DNA of 62,247 bases, from the NCBI GenBank assembly GCA_011800805.1, contig MPNW01000215.1:3590-65836 (forward strand), in the 5' to 3' direction. A program made the translations under genes and the position numbers. This document shows, in pieces, positions 12,201-24,869 of this stretch. This DNA comes from Hirudo medicinalis. Its lineage: Eukaryota; Annelida; Clitellata; Hirudinida; Hirudinidae. Numbering within the stretch: position 1 is the first letter of the stretch; every line of letters begins with the position of its first letter. The notes beneath the pieces were generated by a model. It searched no databases, was not told the origin of the DNA, and worked only from the letters and a program-made list of their open reading frames with translations.

Positions 12201-15200
12201 ATAACAATAACACTGATCATAATAATAAATGCTCCCGTGTAATGACAATAATAAGTATTAATAATTAAAATAAATATTTCTGACAACTGAACTCACCAAT
12301 GTCACTCTGAGCACCTAAAGACAATTTGTGGAGGAACTTTGACTCCATGCAGGCTCCGACGACACAGAGGACGGTGAAGATGACGCCCCAGTCGGAAGAG
12401 GTGTGAATGTTCGAGGCGTTCGTCTTGAGGAGGTCGTGCATTCCGTAGGATATGTGTCGTGATATGTGGCTGGACGTGTGGCCATGCAGGACTTCAGACT
12501 TCATGAGCAAGAAGATCCTCAGTGAGGATAAAACCTGAGAATTAATAATAACATTAACAACAACAACAACAACAACAACAACAATAATAATAATAATAAT
12601 ATATTATTGTAAAAGTAACAAAATATTGTAATATTTAGAATGGGGATGGAATCGAAGCACGTTCCAAAACAAACCTGATGCGCAAGCTCCTCCCTCCTCA
12701 GCAATCTAACAGCCAATCTCAGCAGACCAACGACGACTCGCTCCACGAGGAAGGAAGCCTCGACTGCATTGATGAGCAGGTTGCACAGGTGCTCTTCGAT
12801 GTTCGACCAGTGCTGATGAATTCTGTCCCTACATTTACAAAACAATTAATTCCAAAACCAATCAACTTTAAATGAAAATAATTATTATCACTGCTACATT
12901 AAAAGGTTGTTGCTGATGTCTTTTAAGAAGTTTAAAAACACACGATAAGAACCTATTTTGTAAGACAACTTTGAAGAGAAGTTCGAGTCTGAAGACTTGA
13001 ACCTCTTCGTCGTGTTGATGGTTCGAGTCCTCCAATCCGTCGCTGCACCTCAAACCAAAAATCAGAGCCTGTAAAATATCATCAATCACAATCAGCTTCA
13101 ACTAAATATCTATCAGCACCATATCATCAGCCACACGCATGTCACAGAGCTTCAACAAGCTTCTGTTTGTGAATCAAATAAATAAAAGATAAAATAACAG
13201 CACTGACACAGAAGTAAATACTATCTTGTCAGCTTCTTAGGGTGAAAGTTGGCTCAGGGTATGCATTCCTGTGAGCGATGGTAAAAGCAACAGTCATTAG
13301 GCGTTGTGTTCGAAACCCAGCTTGCACCACGACAAAGTGCCTCTGGGAGACGGTGCTATGTAAATGGTCTCTAATTCTTAAGCTTATGGTGCTTTACAAC
13401 ATTATTGTTGTTGTTGTCGTTATTATTATATTATTATTATTTAAAGCAACCTTGAGAAGTTCCTGTAATGAATCCTCCCTGAGGAACTTGCTCTCAATGA
13501 TTAGCTGTTCAACATGGCACTCGAGAATGCAGTCCTGGGCCCTCTTGATGGCTTCCTGATCCTCTGGTGCAGGTCCCTTCTGTTGGGGGGCGTCGCTCAG
13601 GGAAAAGAACGTGTACAAACCACTGAACATTCCCGAATCGGCCCTGCATATTAATGATTAGTTATCGAGGTAGCCGAGGTCGACATTTGAAAAATCAAAT
13701 GGTGCGGTGGACAACATGCCTTTGTTGAGTCGACTGTTCTTCTTTTATCAGGGATATTGATCCACTTGGATCAAGGAAGTCTTCAACCTAAAATGGAAGT
13801 TGAGGAAAGTAATTTGATGGAGTGATGATGATGATGATGGTAACTTCCTGGGAATGCATATGAAATGAGATGAATGTGAGAGCGACGATACGGCCTTAAT
13901 CTCTAACCTTTGTGAGAACCTCATTGAGTAGTTTGCCTCTGAAGAGTTGGAGGATGCAGTCGAGGATGTTCCTCCATCCATCATGCAGGATGTCACTGTG
14001 CCTGTGGGTCAGACCGAACACCGTCCTGGCTGCCAGTTGGGCCTTAGGGTTGTTGCCAAATGATATCGCCAGAGACTCAGAAGACTGAAGTTAAAAAAAT
14101 TATGTCAATGTAATTATTTTAAAAATTATTTATTAATTATGCATAATGTAATTATTGTCACAATTACAAATGCCATCACAATTCTAAACCATGTAAATTT
14201 ATTCCTCCTTGTAGAATCCATTTGCGTGGACTTTAAGAACTTATGAATTAAAAAGCAACGAATGAAGCACCTCTGAAGAACTGAGGAGGGTCGTAAATTT
14301 ACAGAGAGAGATGACGAGGTTGTCGAAGACGTCACTCATCTCGTAATGGGCCGAGATCAGTGCACATTTCCTGTAGGAATTGAAGTGACATTGTTGCATT
14401 AAGAGGCTTTTAAAATTACATTTTTGGCAATATTTGCTTTAATGTTAATAAAATATTTAAATAGAAATAAAATGAAATCTTTCTGAAACTAGTCAAACAG
14501 CATAAAATCATTTTCAACAACATTCGCTCAGATGCCTAGTTGTTGTAGTGATTTTGAACGAGCGCTTGTCAAACTGACCGACAAATGCAAGAGATAGAGA
14601 TTTAAACTACAAACATATTGTTGTTGCGATATATTATAAATATCTAATAAATAATTCATTCTCAGACCTGAATCCATTGATGGCCTTCTGGATGATGGCA
14701 TCATCATTGCTCCTGTCAAAGACAAACGACAGGGCAGCCACTGTGGGACCCCAGACGATTGCAAACAGATCCCTGTCATAGCATCCCGTGGGAACGTGCA
14801 TGTACTCGCTGTCCTTCGTTTGACCCCTCCTCAGTAGCACCTGATTGGATATGTTAATTATAATTAGAATAATAAGTAACTCGACGATTAAATGCAGCCA
14901 ATTATCTTTCGATCGATGAAGGTTCGTCTTGTTTCGCGATGACGACGAACGACTCACCTTCCAGAGATAGTTGTCCCTCAGGATTCCCACTTGTTCTGCG
15001 GGCATCACGATCTCTTCGTTTCTGGAAATATTAAAGAACAAATGAAGGACTTCGCTTCTGATAGCAACGATCAGTTCCTCGTCCAACCAACTTTATGCTT
15101 TGGAACATTTCCTCCAACATCTCTTCCTCGAAATCCTGACCTCCGTTGACCTTTGACAAGTTTTTCTTGAAGTTCTGCGAATAATCGAAAGTAGCGACCG

Positions 15201-18200
15201 TTAATGAGATGCAGAGAAGCGCAGAGAAGAATGAGACTCCAATCTCCAAAGACCTCGCAAGTCATGGGTGTGTTCTGTTTCTTGGCGTTGAGGTTGTGTT
15301 GGTCCACGTTCAGCATGATGACTGCGTACGCAAGAGTAAATGCTGCATCTGCATTCTTAAATGGCTCCCCATTCGTTTTCTGCAATTTATTCATTTCTAT
15401 TACCATTTTATTTTAAAGAATGTTAAGAAGTCGAGTAAAATTTATCAATTCAAAATGTAAAGAAACTTGTCTCACATGCCAGTGATCTGCAAAATGTTCC
15501 AACAGGTAGGATATAACTGGAGCCTCTCCAGGCAATCTGAAAGTTTCGAGGTACATCCTCAGCGCTTCGTCGATTCTCGTTCCTTCAAAGTTGAATGACC
15601 TGACAGAATTTCAACATTTTATTATACGTTCGCATTCATGTCTCACCGCTGACTTTGTTAATCAGTTAATCAAGAGGGTAAAATTCTCAATGAAATCATT
15701 GAAAAAAATGAAAGAAATCATTGTATCAAATCTCAAGAAACAACCAAACTGAAACATACTTTTGGTATGCCTCAAGAATGTTGTTGTTTTTCCTGTTACT
15801 GATAAACTCTCCAATCTGTTTCTTGTCCAGCTTTGGGTTCTGCTTGATGAAGGAGACGATCTCTCCGGGATCCAGTTGCTGAGACAAAAATCCGTGCTTC
15901 TGGAGGTACGTTATTCCTTCCTGAGGTTTTACATTGAATTGCTCCGTTCCTGTCTGATATATCTGGATAGGCAGAAAAATATTCAGGAGATTAAAGAAGT
16001 TTTATGTGTCATCAAATTTCACTCACTTTTTTCTTGTACTTTGTGGCGCCAAGATCCTCACACGTCGGAATCTTCTTTGATGCTTTCATTCTGTTGGGTC
16101 TCATTTTTGGCGACTTTGCATCCATTCTTAGACTTTTAGCAACTGAAAATCATACGCTATTTATGTTTTACAGTTTTATGAAACAGTGACATGATTTAAA
16201 TTGAATGCAAATATGTATTTCCTTTCTTATTATGCCATGGAATTAAAATTTAAGCCCCTAGTTTGGAGATAACATCGGAACAATCGATGCTCAGGGGAGG
16301 TGGAATTTAATCACCTGATGATTTTAGTCGGGGCAGGTTATCAAAAGAACCAAATCCAAATGCAGATGTGGAAGTCAAGTTGTTGGAACTCGTGGATAAC
16401 TTCTTTGTAACTCCATCCTCGTCTGGAAGAGATGTTTAAATTTTACATTCATCGTCGATGAAAACACTGACCGTGCGTTAAAGGATAATAATTAATTAAA
16501 AATTAGGAACAAATGAAAAATATTGACTCTGAGATGGAGATGCGTCTGCTTCATTTTTGGTGCTCATCATCCTGTGGTGACAGTCCTCCTCGATAGCATC
16601 CACGATGGTCAGCAAAGCATCCAAAGACAACAGGTGAGTGTTCATCAAGCCAGACACTGGGAATGCATTCTGCACAGACCAAACATTATTAAATAAAAAT
16701 CATAAAAGCTACGTTAAACACCAACAATGTGATATGACACAATTGTTCCAGCTCTCTGAAAGATAGCTCTGAAAGATTCTAAAGCTTTCTTAAGTAAACT
16801 ACTTAAAACAGTTAGCCAGATATTGCATCCCTGAGGATGCAACTGTTACCAAAACTTCACATGCTTCTTCAAATGCGCCATTAATCCGCAAATCCGCTCG
16901 AGCCGTGGAAAAACCTCGGATTCCAATTTTTATTCATTCGTAGACAAAAACTGCTGCAAATCGGTTATAAATGAGGCATAGTCGATCAATCCACTGAAAT
17001 TATAATTCGCATTTTTTTAAAGAAATATTTTGATGAAAACAAATTAAGAGCATTTCTTGACCAGCTTGATGAAGGGGGTTTGAGATGCAAGAGACCCAGA
17101 ACAGCAAAAGATCCAGAATTAGACAAAGCAACTTTCAATGCAATTTGTAAAGCTAGGTACAAAGCTGACGATGCAGTTAAAGGACTGGAAGTTGCCTTAG
17201 AATATTACGAGCATGTGGGGACAAAGTAAAGACACTGCAGTTGAAGTCTCTCATAAGAGATGCCAAGATGAGAGCTTCAAAGACCAAGAAAGCAAGCTGA
17301 TATCAATTCAATATCAATTTTTCTAGAAAATAAAATTTGTATTGAAAGAAAAATGTACTAAAATGTTTATTACATTGTTGATGTAATAAAAGTGCTTATA
17401 ATTTATGTGTGATTTCGTTTACACGTCAAATATGCATTATCAATAAAAATGTAAGACGCGGACCACTTAAGCCGCAGTCAAGCAGTTTTGGTCGAACCCC
17501 GATCACTGCGGCTTAATGGCCCTGTACTGTAATTCGTTACTTTTCAATTGTTGATTCAAGTATCTTTGATTATAAGATGTAAGTTGATTATCTATTGTTT
17601 AAAAAGTCTTACAAATTGTATATATTGCACGGTATTCTGTAAATAGTTCAATTGTTTTCTTTTTTTCTTGCGGAGCCTTCTCGTGACGTGTTGATGAGGG
17701 TCAGTAGTGGAAGCGTGTGTTTCCTTAAGGCTGACCCTTGAGTTATTTTATTTGGATTTTTGTGTTGCTTTGTTATTTCAATGCTTGGTTGAATAAAATT
17801 GCTCAAAAAAAAAAAGTACTTAATAAGTGGTCTTTAAAATCTAAATGTCAATTGCTTCTGCCACGAGTAACATTGGGTTGTCAGCTAAAGAGGAGGGGAT
17901 GATTCTGAAATTTCAACTTTTTGCATGGAAAGACTGTTAAGCAGTAAAACAACAGCAGATGCCTCTGGATTTTACAAGACTTGGAAGTCTAAGGAATGAA
18001 ATCCACAAGAGGATGACATCAAAAACTCACACCACAAATGCAAAGAAAGCTCGCTCTTGCGACTTCTGGAAAAATTTCTCTTCAAAGCTATTTAAAGGAA
18101 TGTTAAGTAGGACGTCTGTAATGAAACCATCAATAATTATTTTGATTCTGAATTTGAGAGTCATTTGAAGTCCTGTCAAGCAGATCACAAAAAAGATGCC

Positions 18201-21200
18201 GACGGAATGTACCAAGTCAGTGTTTGACTAGAAATCTGTTGTGGATCTATTTTTGGATTTTTAGTAATTTTTAATCATATCAGAAATATTCACTCTTGGT
18301 GGTTATTAATGCAGTTGCTTAAATAAAGAAAAGGAGACATATTTTAGCAGACATAGGTAGGCTAGAAGTTTTTAAAGTATTCATTTTGCTGTAAAAAATA
18401 TTACCTGGAAAAAATTCTAATTAGATTTATGAGATAAAAAAATATGAGTATTTTTGAAAACAGAAAAGACTTAATATATTTTGGTTTTTTGTTTGATGTA
18501 ATTGTGACAACTGTTTCCATTACTGAAGTAATTAATTTAACAATATATTTTGATGTTTTCTGAAGCACAGCTCCTCTTTTGAAATTGTACAGTGCATTTG
18601 TACAGTCCTGTGAGCTTATGTAATAGCAGTGGTTAATATCCTGCAATGTTTTTGTCCCAGCTCATATTTTGAATGTTTTATACCTTGGAATTAGATGTGA
18701 AGTCTACAACAATTACACTACAAGTCTACTACAATTACATGTTACAACTGTTGCCATTACTGCAGCTTGCAATAATGAAACCCATTGAGCTAGCTTGCAT
18801 GCCAAATAAGGTTGGGTTGTCATTGGCTGCTCAAAAATATTTAAGAATCCATCAATTTTTATGCAACGATAAAAGTCCAAAGCAATAATAAAACCAACCT
18901 TTGACAGGAGTTTGGTCAAATCCTCGAACAGGTTGGTGCAATAGAGGTCACAGTCGAAGTTCAGGAAGAGTTCCGAGGCCAATCCGGGAATGTGGAGAAT
19001 TTGGATGATGGAATCGAGAGCAATCTCCTTGTGCTCGTGAGAGAGTTTATGTGATTCTGAGACGATGATCTCCATGACTTTTGAGATGTACATCTGAAAA
19101 GTCAAATGAATACAGTGCACTTCATCAAAACATCTGCAATTGACAACTCAGAATACCTCCATCTGGAGCTTCAGGTGAGATCTCAATGACTCAAAGAGCA
19201 GGAAGCAGATGCGAGTGGATGCAGCATAAATGTTCAACTTCTCGCACTTCAGCAACTGAAATCAGCATGGATTGACATTTTACATTTAATTATTTTTAGA
19301 AGCAGCTTTTCAACTCAAACACAAAAGAGAGAAAATGCATCCAGCTTTAAAATGCCCAACCTCATTTACAATCTGACATTCACCTAGCAACCGCATTTAC
19401 AATCTGACATTCCACTAACAACCGAGGATGGAAGATTTAATCCCAACATCACTCCATCGACTTTTATTTATTTGGGCAACAAATGTTCAGAGTTTCATCC
19501 GAAAGCACTAAAAATGTCTGACTTGCAGTAAAGTTTCATAAGAAGTATACCAACAAAAAAGAGATTCTTGCACATGTCATCCTTGACCAGGCTCAGGAGA
19601 GATTTAAATTGGGCCAGATGATCTGCACCGCACTCGAGAGCCACGGTGATGAGCGACAGACCCATGTAAATCATGACCTCGGTGTTGTGGGGGTCGAGAG
19701 GACTGGTCAGAGATATCAGGAACCTCAAGAGTTCACGGACACAGGGGATGCCGTACGGGGTCAACACGACTTCGGCTTCACAGGATAAATTAAATTAATA
19801 AGTTCATCCAACTACATAATATTATCTAACTACCTAATAATAATAATAAAAATAAACAACACCAACAATAATAATAATAATAAATTATTAGATATGTTGT
19901 CAGCTATAAATCAACAAATAATAGCTAATAAAGTTGGAAATTCATTGAAAATGCCTTTAAAATTGAACTTTTGTTAAATCAGCAATGTTCATAAAAGTGC
20001 AACTGCTAGTGAAACCAGTGAGATATATGAGCATCGTACGATAAATGGTTGCGTTAAACTATTTGATAAAATAAATTATTTTTGTTTCATCAACTGATCG
20101 AGAATTAAAACCTCCGACGTCATTGCTCGAGTTGGTCATCTGCGCCGTGAACCTTATGCCCCGAGGGTTTACGTAATCGGAAGATTCCTTCTCGCCGAAG
20201 TCCTTCGAGGCGTCGAGTCCTCCGTCGACGGATCCTTGCGTCGCGATCGAATCCCTTCTCGAATCTTCGCCGTTTTGCGACGCCATCTTTGAAACAAAAC
20301 GAACACCGACGCGATGCAAACTCGAACGACCGATGAAATCGAACTACTTCGAGATGAAAGTTTTAACATGCAAAGAATTTCAAAACAAAACAAACCAAGA
20401 GGTGATCAACAGATTCCATCGAAGGGCTGCCCTCATCCTTGCAAGTCAATGAAAAACTCTCAACCTATCATGCATACAACATCCAATGGATTACATCAAC
20501 TCAAACCCATTTCAACCCGAATACAAATGACGAACAAAAGCTCCGAGCGTCGCACGGAACTCACCCACACGTATTGATCGGCACCTCCTTCTTTGGTGCC
20601 GGTTTCTTTCGAAGGCTCCTGAATAGAATACGAAATTGGAAAAATCGGCTTAAAATTATCTCGACGCATGAAAACACTGAAGATTGTCAGCTGTTATCGT
20701 GACTTGTCAACAAAAATGAGAATATTCACCATCTCCAATCCACCACCTTCCTTAGCGTTTTCTGAGGCAGGAGTCGCATCAGAGCACACCTGTTGACTCT
20801 CGTCGTGAGGATTCTCGAGGGACAAAGAGTTTGGAGGTTCAACTGACCTCTGTGTGGGACAGCTGGTAATCTTCTCATCTGAGTACAATATTCAGTATAA
20901 TATGTTTAATATTCACAAAAGTTATTTAATTTTATTTAGTTAGTTAATTAGAATAATACTGAAGTGTTTTAATGCATCAGTTGTTCCCTTTTAAATCAAC
21001 AACAACCTAAGCAGGGCATGGCATCCAACGATGCGTTCTCTAAGGTCTCGGCAGCTGCAGCATCCTGTTTGATCACCGGCGTGCCTCCTCCTTTTGTCTT
21101 CACCTTTGGCGACTTTTTGCGCATCTTTGGTCCCCCTTTCGAAGGATCCATCATGCTCGATCCTGCTCTCATCTTCAACTGCTTCAAACAAATCCAATTG

Positions 21201-22996
21201 TCATGCTCAACCAATGAGCAATCTTAAATACTTTGTTTTAAATGTAAATCCATCCATTGGATAATATCTATTATTATTATTATGGATTGAGTTGTTGAAA
21301 AAAATTAGACGCCTTAAAAATAATTACCGGGTTCTTCGATCGCGCTATAATAGTAAATGAATTGATTCGGCAATTCTGACGAGCGAGAGTCAGTGTGCGG
21401 CTAAAAATTGTTAAAGCAGGATGCTAAAGTTAAGAATTAAAATCTGAAACCAGAATGTCAATAAGTTGCCTGTTCATTATTTAATCACCTAACTTCATTA
21501 TTATTAAATTACTTAGGAAAATGTATCCACATCAAGTAAACAATGACAAGAACTAACTGAGGCAAAACTTGTGAAAAAATAAACTTTTGTAATAAGTAAC
21601 AAATAATAACTAATGATACAAAAATGATGATGATGTGAAATGGTGATCATCAAGTAATAAACATGTGACTGCAGGTTAATAATCTCACCTTTCTCATGTT
21701 GGCAGACCACTTTGCATCCTCCTTAAACTGTGGAAGTCTTGTAAATAGCAACTGAACCATTTCCACAAGGATCTGCTCTGAAGACTTCCTCAGTAACTCT
21801 GCAAAAAAATAAAATTAACACCATCAATTTCATTCGTTCATTCAATGCATTCGTTCATTCATTCATCCAATACATTCGTTCATTCATTCATTTGGTCATT
21901 CAATATATTCGTTCATGAGTCAACTCATTGTTGCTATTGGAAGGAACACTGGAAGCCAACAATTGGTAGGAATTATTAAATCAAGTGAAAACAAATGTTT
22001 TATTTGTCTCTCTCACCTCCGAGTCTCACTTCGAAACAAATCCTGAAGCAGGACTGCATGATCTCGCAGACAGCATCGTTGGTCAAGAGAACACCGTAAT
22101 GAGACATGACCAACGATCTTAAAACCTGGTCATTTAAAATCAACCAAATAATTGGGTTAACTTAAAACAATTAATAATGAGACATATATTGTAATAATAA
22201 CTAAATAAGCCAACAGCCTTAACGTCAACAAAGGTTCAACTCATGATTCTAATAGTTCGCTAAAGTTAGTCCCATTGTGACACAATGTTTCCACTCAGAT
22301 TACAGAATCTGAAATGACACAATAAAATACAGCAGGATCACTTGCATGCAATATCTTGAGAAGAACCACTTCGTCTGAGCTCGGATCGGTGCCCACGAAC
22401 CTGGCATGAGTGACTGCATCGGCTATTTGACCCACCGTACCGGCAAGGGTCTCGTTTTCGCACTCTGTTTTGACAGAAACCCGTTCGAATAAATAATTAC
22501 ACAACTCTGACCAATCGGTTCTAATTGTAATTAAGTGAAATTACCTATTAACTTGTAAGAAATAAATTTGTTGATGGACGTCAGAGCGAGAGAAGTGATC
22601 ACGCCACTGGTGTGCTCCGAACGAATGACATCGAGAAATGGCACCAAATATTCCAGAGGTGCGATGCCCTTCAAATCTAAAATAAGCTTGATTCACTTAA
22701 AAATTATCACCTTGGAGTCATTAAAGTGCAGCTTCTAACCAGCTATGTCCACCAGAACTCCCTTCAAGTGAATAAGGTTCTCCACTAACTCAAATTCGGA
22801 TCCATTCTAAATAATAATGGACAATTAATTAAGTTATTCAACTTAAACAATAATTGCATTAAGATAAAGAAAGAGAATAAAACTTCAATTCTACTTGAAA
22901 ATGTTGAGCAGCCCATCTGGTGGATCTCTTCACAGCAGATATCAACAGATTCACCTCCCCTAGCACCACATATATTCCAGTTTCTGACTTGGCCAT
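9224..22996 (-). CDS. GBF1: GBF1, Golgi brefeldin A-resistance Arf-GEF
   Basis: GBF1 is a large Arf guanine-nucleotide exchange factor that activates Arf1 at the cis-Golgi for COPI coat recruitment. More than 30 short minus-strand exons translate to the family order. The start ATG is at 22996-22994 ([16 protein letters not shown], aligning to the GBF1 N-terminus). Then come DCB/HUS blocks ([30 protein letters not shown]), [13 protein letters not shown] at 20.15 kb and [18 protein letters not shown] at 19.7 kb. The Sec7 domain runs over about 14945-15962 ([37 protein letters not shown]). Its catalytic glutamate is in [10 protein letters not shown], codon 15524-15526. HDS blocks follow ([51 protein letters not shown]). 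The last exon, 9224-9250, ends [12 protein letters not shown]. Two introns need GC donors (see findings) and one intron, 16670-18898, is filled with repeats. The family assignment is secure; some exon edges are approximate. Confidence 0.95.
13240..13440 (+). mobile_element. SINE-like element in a GBF1 intron
   Basis: The intron between GBF1 exons at about 13.07 and 13.45 kb contains a tRNA-like polymerase III promoter on the plus strand. A-box-like TGGCTCAGGG lies at 13250-13259 and B-box-like TGTTCGAAACCC at 13307-13318, about 47 bp apart. A unique body follows, then a GTT/ATT-rich tail near 13400-13440. That order (A box, B box, body, simple-repeat tail) fits a tRNA-derived SINE. I see no second full copy in the window. 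Confidence 0.5.
16868..17532 (+). mobile_element. Degenerate pogo/Tigger-like DNA transposon
   Basis: The right end reads GGCCCTGTACTG followed by TA. Reversed, this is TA then CAGTACAGGGCCATTAAGCC, the CAGT-type end with TA target typical of the pogo/Tc1 group. The left end is only partly similar (CCATTAATCCGC near 16875). Between them, 17041 to about 17229 is an open frame ([34 protein letters not shown]), and after a frameshift [17 protein letters not shown]. It resembles the alpha-helical C-terminus of Tigger-like transposases only loosely. Most of the transposase is missing. The superfamily call is an inference. Confidence 0.45.
17467..17516. repeat. 12-bp perfect inverted repeat
   Basis: TTAAGCCGCAGT at 17467-17478 is the perfect reverse complement of ACTGCGGCTTAA at 17505-17516, with a 26-bp loop. 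It is GC-rich in an AT-rich intron and lies just inside the presumed right end of the pogo-like remnant, so it is probably a subterminal palindrome of that element. A B-box-like GTTCGACC on the minus strand of the loop has no convincing A box. Confidence 0.8.
17690..17816 (+). mobile_element. Non-LTR retroelement 3' end with poly(A), copy 1
   Basis: This segment contains TTCCTTAAGGCTGACCCTTG, then GAGTTATTTTATTT, an AATAAA signal and an 11-A tail ending near 17816. A diverged copy in the same orientation lies at 34808-34930 in another gene's intron. Shared 3' sequence plus terminal poly(A) fits the 3' UTR of a LINE or a SINE it mobilises. No reverse transcriptase is visible next to it. Confidence 0.6.
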
Positions 22997-23371
22997 TGTG
23001 AGAAAGCAATTTATGCCTGCATTGAATCAATATTTACATGTAAGCACTAAAATTTATCCATTTCCTTTTTAGAGAACTCACATAACAAACATAGATATTA
23101 TGCTTATATTATTATACTTAATTAAATGGTTAAAATAATTGACTATCAGGTGAGCTAGGAAAATTGAAATCACGAGTCTCATTAGTGGTAATAGTAATAG
23201 CATAAAATGGCTTTCAACTAAGGTTTAACCAGAGTCAACGAATTCTAATGTAGTCATGTGGCACTTACAACTACTTAGAAAGCAATGTTTCCCCTACTTC
23301 GGATGGAGACTCCCAGGTGTTTAAGGATTTCTGGCTAGGATATTTAATAATCAACCGATTTGTTTGAGTCT

Positions 23372-23498
23372 TTTAAAAACAAGTTGTTATATATGAGTCT
23401 CTTGAAAATTTTCGACTGTAAATTTCATTGCATTAAGTGTGAGCGGCAAAGATTATTTACGATAAACAGATGTGAGATGACAAGTGCGAAAAGCGTCA
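23372..23498 (+). repeat. Dispersed direct repeat, copy 1
   Basis: About 127 bp matches 24744-24869 with scattered substitutions and small indels. Shared landmarks are ATGAGTCTCTTGAAA, GCATTAAGTGTGAGC and GATAAACAGATGTGAGA. The spacing is about 1.37 kb. It could be two copies of a short interspersed repeat or the ends of a decayed element; no protein relic lies between them. Confidence 0.8.
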
Positions 23499-24743
23499 CA
23501 AATGAAACTCGTGGAAAAATCAAGCAAAAAGTGAGGAAACGCATTTAGTTAATATATATGTTCATATATATGTAGTTACATATTTAAGCAAACAAACTGG
23601 TAAACATCATACACGTATCAAGGATTGTGCGATGTCAAAATGTATTGAGTTTTGTAACTTTGAAAGATAATAAACAACTTAAATTAAAATTGTAATAAAT
23701 ATTAAAACTAGTAATTAAAAAATCAAATAAATAAATAAATTATTCACATTGTATTTTTTGAACCAATGAAATGAAATGTTCATATAGTTTTGAAGTGTTT
23801 TCTTGTTATTGCGTTAAACAAAATTAATAAAATTAAATAAAAGTGATGGTGACATCCACTGCCTGGATCTAGACACCGCCGATAAGTGATCTTCGATTTC
23901 TTCTGATATAGCCTCTTATTCTCGTGAACATAATAATTCTGTGGTAATGTGCTAACATAACCGTGTTCTAAATAAGAATTTTGAACATTATATGAAGAGT
24001 GGAAAGATTTGATGAATCAAGTCGCACTGCGCAATATTGAAAGATTTCAATAAATATAAGATGTTGAAGCGATGATCTGGCCGGGCTGCTTTATCAAGGC
24101 ATTTGAAAGACTAACATGAAATTAAAAATATAAAATACTGAGATTTTTGTGAAACTTAGTAGATGGTTTTTTTTCATTTTCGGGATAAATATTAAGCCAA
24201 TTTTGTCTTTGTTCTGGCTTCGACAAAATCATCCGAATTATGAAAATTCATTATTATGAATTAATATATTTACAAACTTGATTTCTTTTAAGATAATTTA
24301 AAAATATCACATTGAAATCTTATTAGCAATTCTGATTATCCGTACCTCATATTTTGGCCAGTCCTCTTTCGGTAGTCCCGCATCATTGGCTTTTGAAATG
24401 TTTCTTAAATAAGCAGGTGACCAACAACATTCAACTAGGGTTTTATCTTTTATTTTTTGCCCAATTTAATTTTTTTGTACAATTTTTTTTTTAAATCCTT
24501 GCGAGTTCAATGATCCATTATAATCACTCATTAACGAGCTTCCATCCCGCACGTCTCTAACCCGATATTTTGCCCTGTAAACCGTTGGGCTGTGCCAAAC
24601 GGGCTACCCGTCTTCAGACCGCACAGGGCCCGTCCCTTTGGGTTTCAGCTTTTCCCAGGGGGCAACCCTCGTACAACTTGATGAGTTGACCTTTTTTGCT
24701 TCTCACCAAAAGTCGGGGAAGTGGGACATCAGAAGTCATAGTT

Positions 24744-24869
24744 TATTAAAAACAATTTGTTATAAATGAGTCTCTTGAAATTTTTGTAAATCTTGTTGCA
24801 TTAAGTGTGAGCAGCCGCAAAGATTAAACATGATAAACAGATGTGAGAGGACAAGTGCGAAAACTGCCA
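24744..24869 (+). repeat. Dispersed direct repeat, copy 2
   Basis: Second copy of the repeat at 23372-23498, same orientation. Similarity fades at about 24869, where GTGCGAAAACTG in this copy faces GTGCGAAAAGCG in the other. It contains TGATAAACAGATGTGAGAGG and GAGTCTCTTGAAA. Confidence 0.8.

Larger units (their letters stand above)
16670..18898 (-). other. Oversized repeat-filled GBF1 intron
   Basis: The flanking exons join exactly (LTKLLSK to NAFPVSG, as in the GBF1 family), so 16670-18898 is one intron of 2.2 kb. Most other introns of the gene are 70-400 bp. It holds a degenerate pogo-like remnant, a poly(A)-tailed LINE-like 3' end and further AT-rich sequence from about 17820 to 18660 that I cannot classify. 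Its length is explained by insertions. Confidence 0.85.

Noticed and set aside
12519..12845. Minus-strand ORF ending in a leucine run
   Set aside because: Its N-terminal part is a real GBF1 exon, but the leucine tail is read-through into an (AAC/AAT)n intron repeat.
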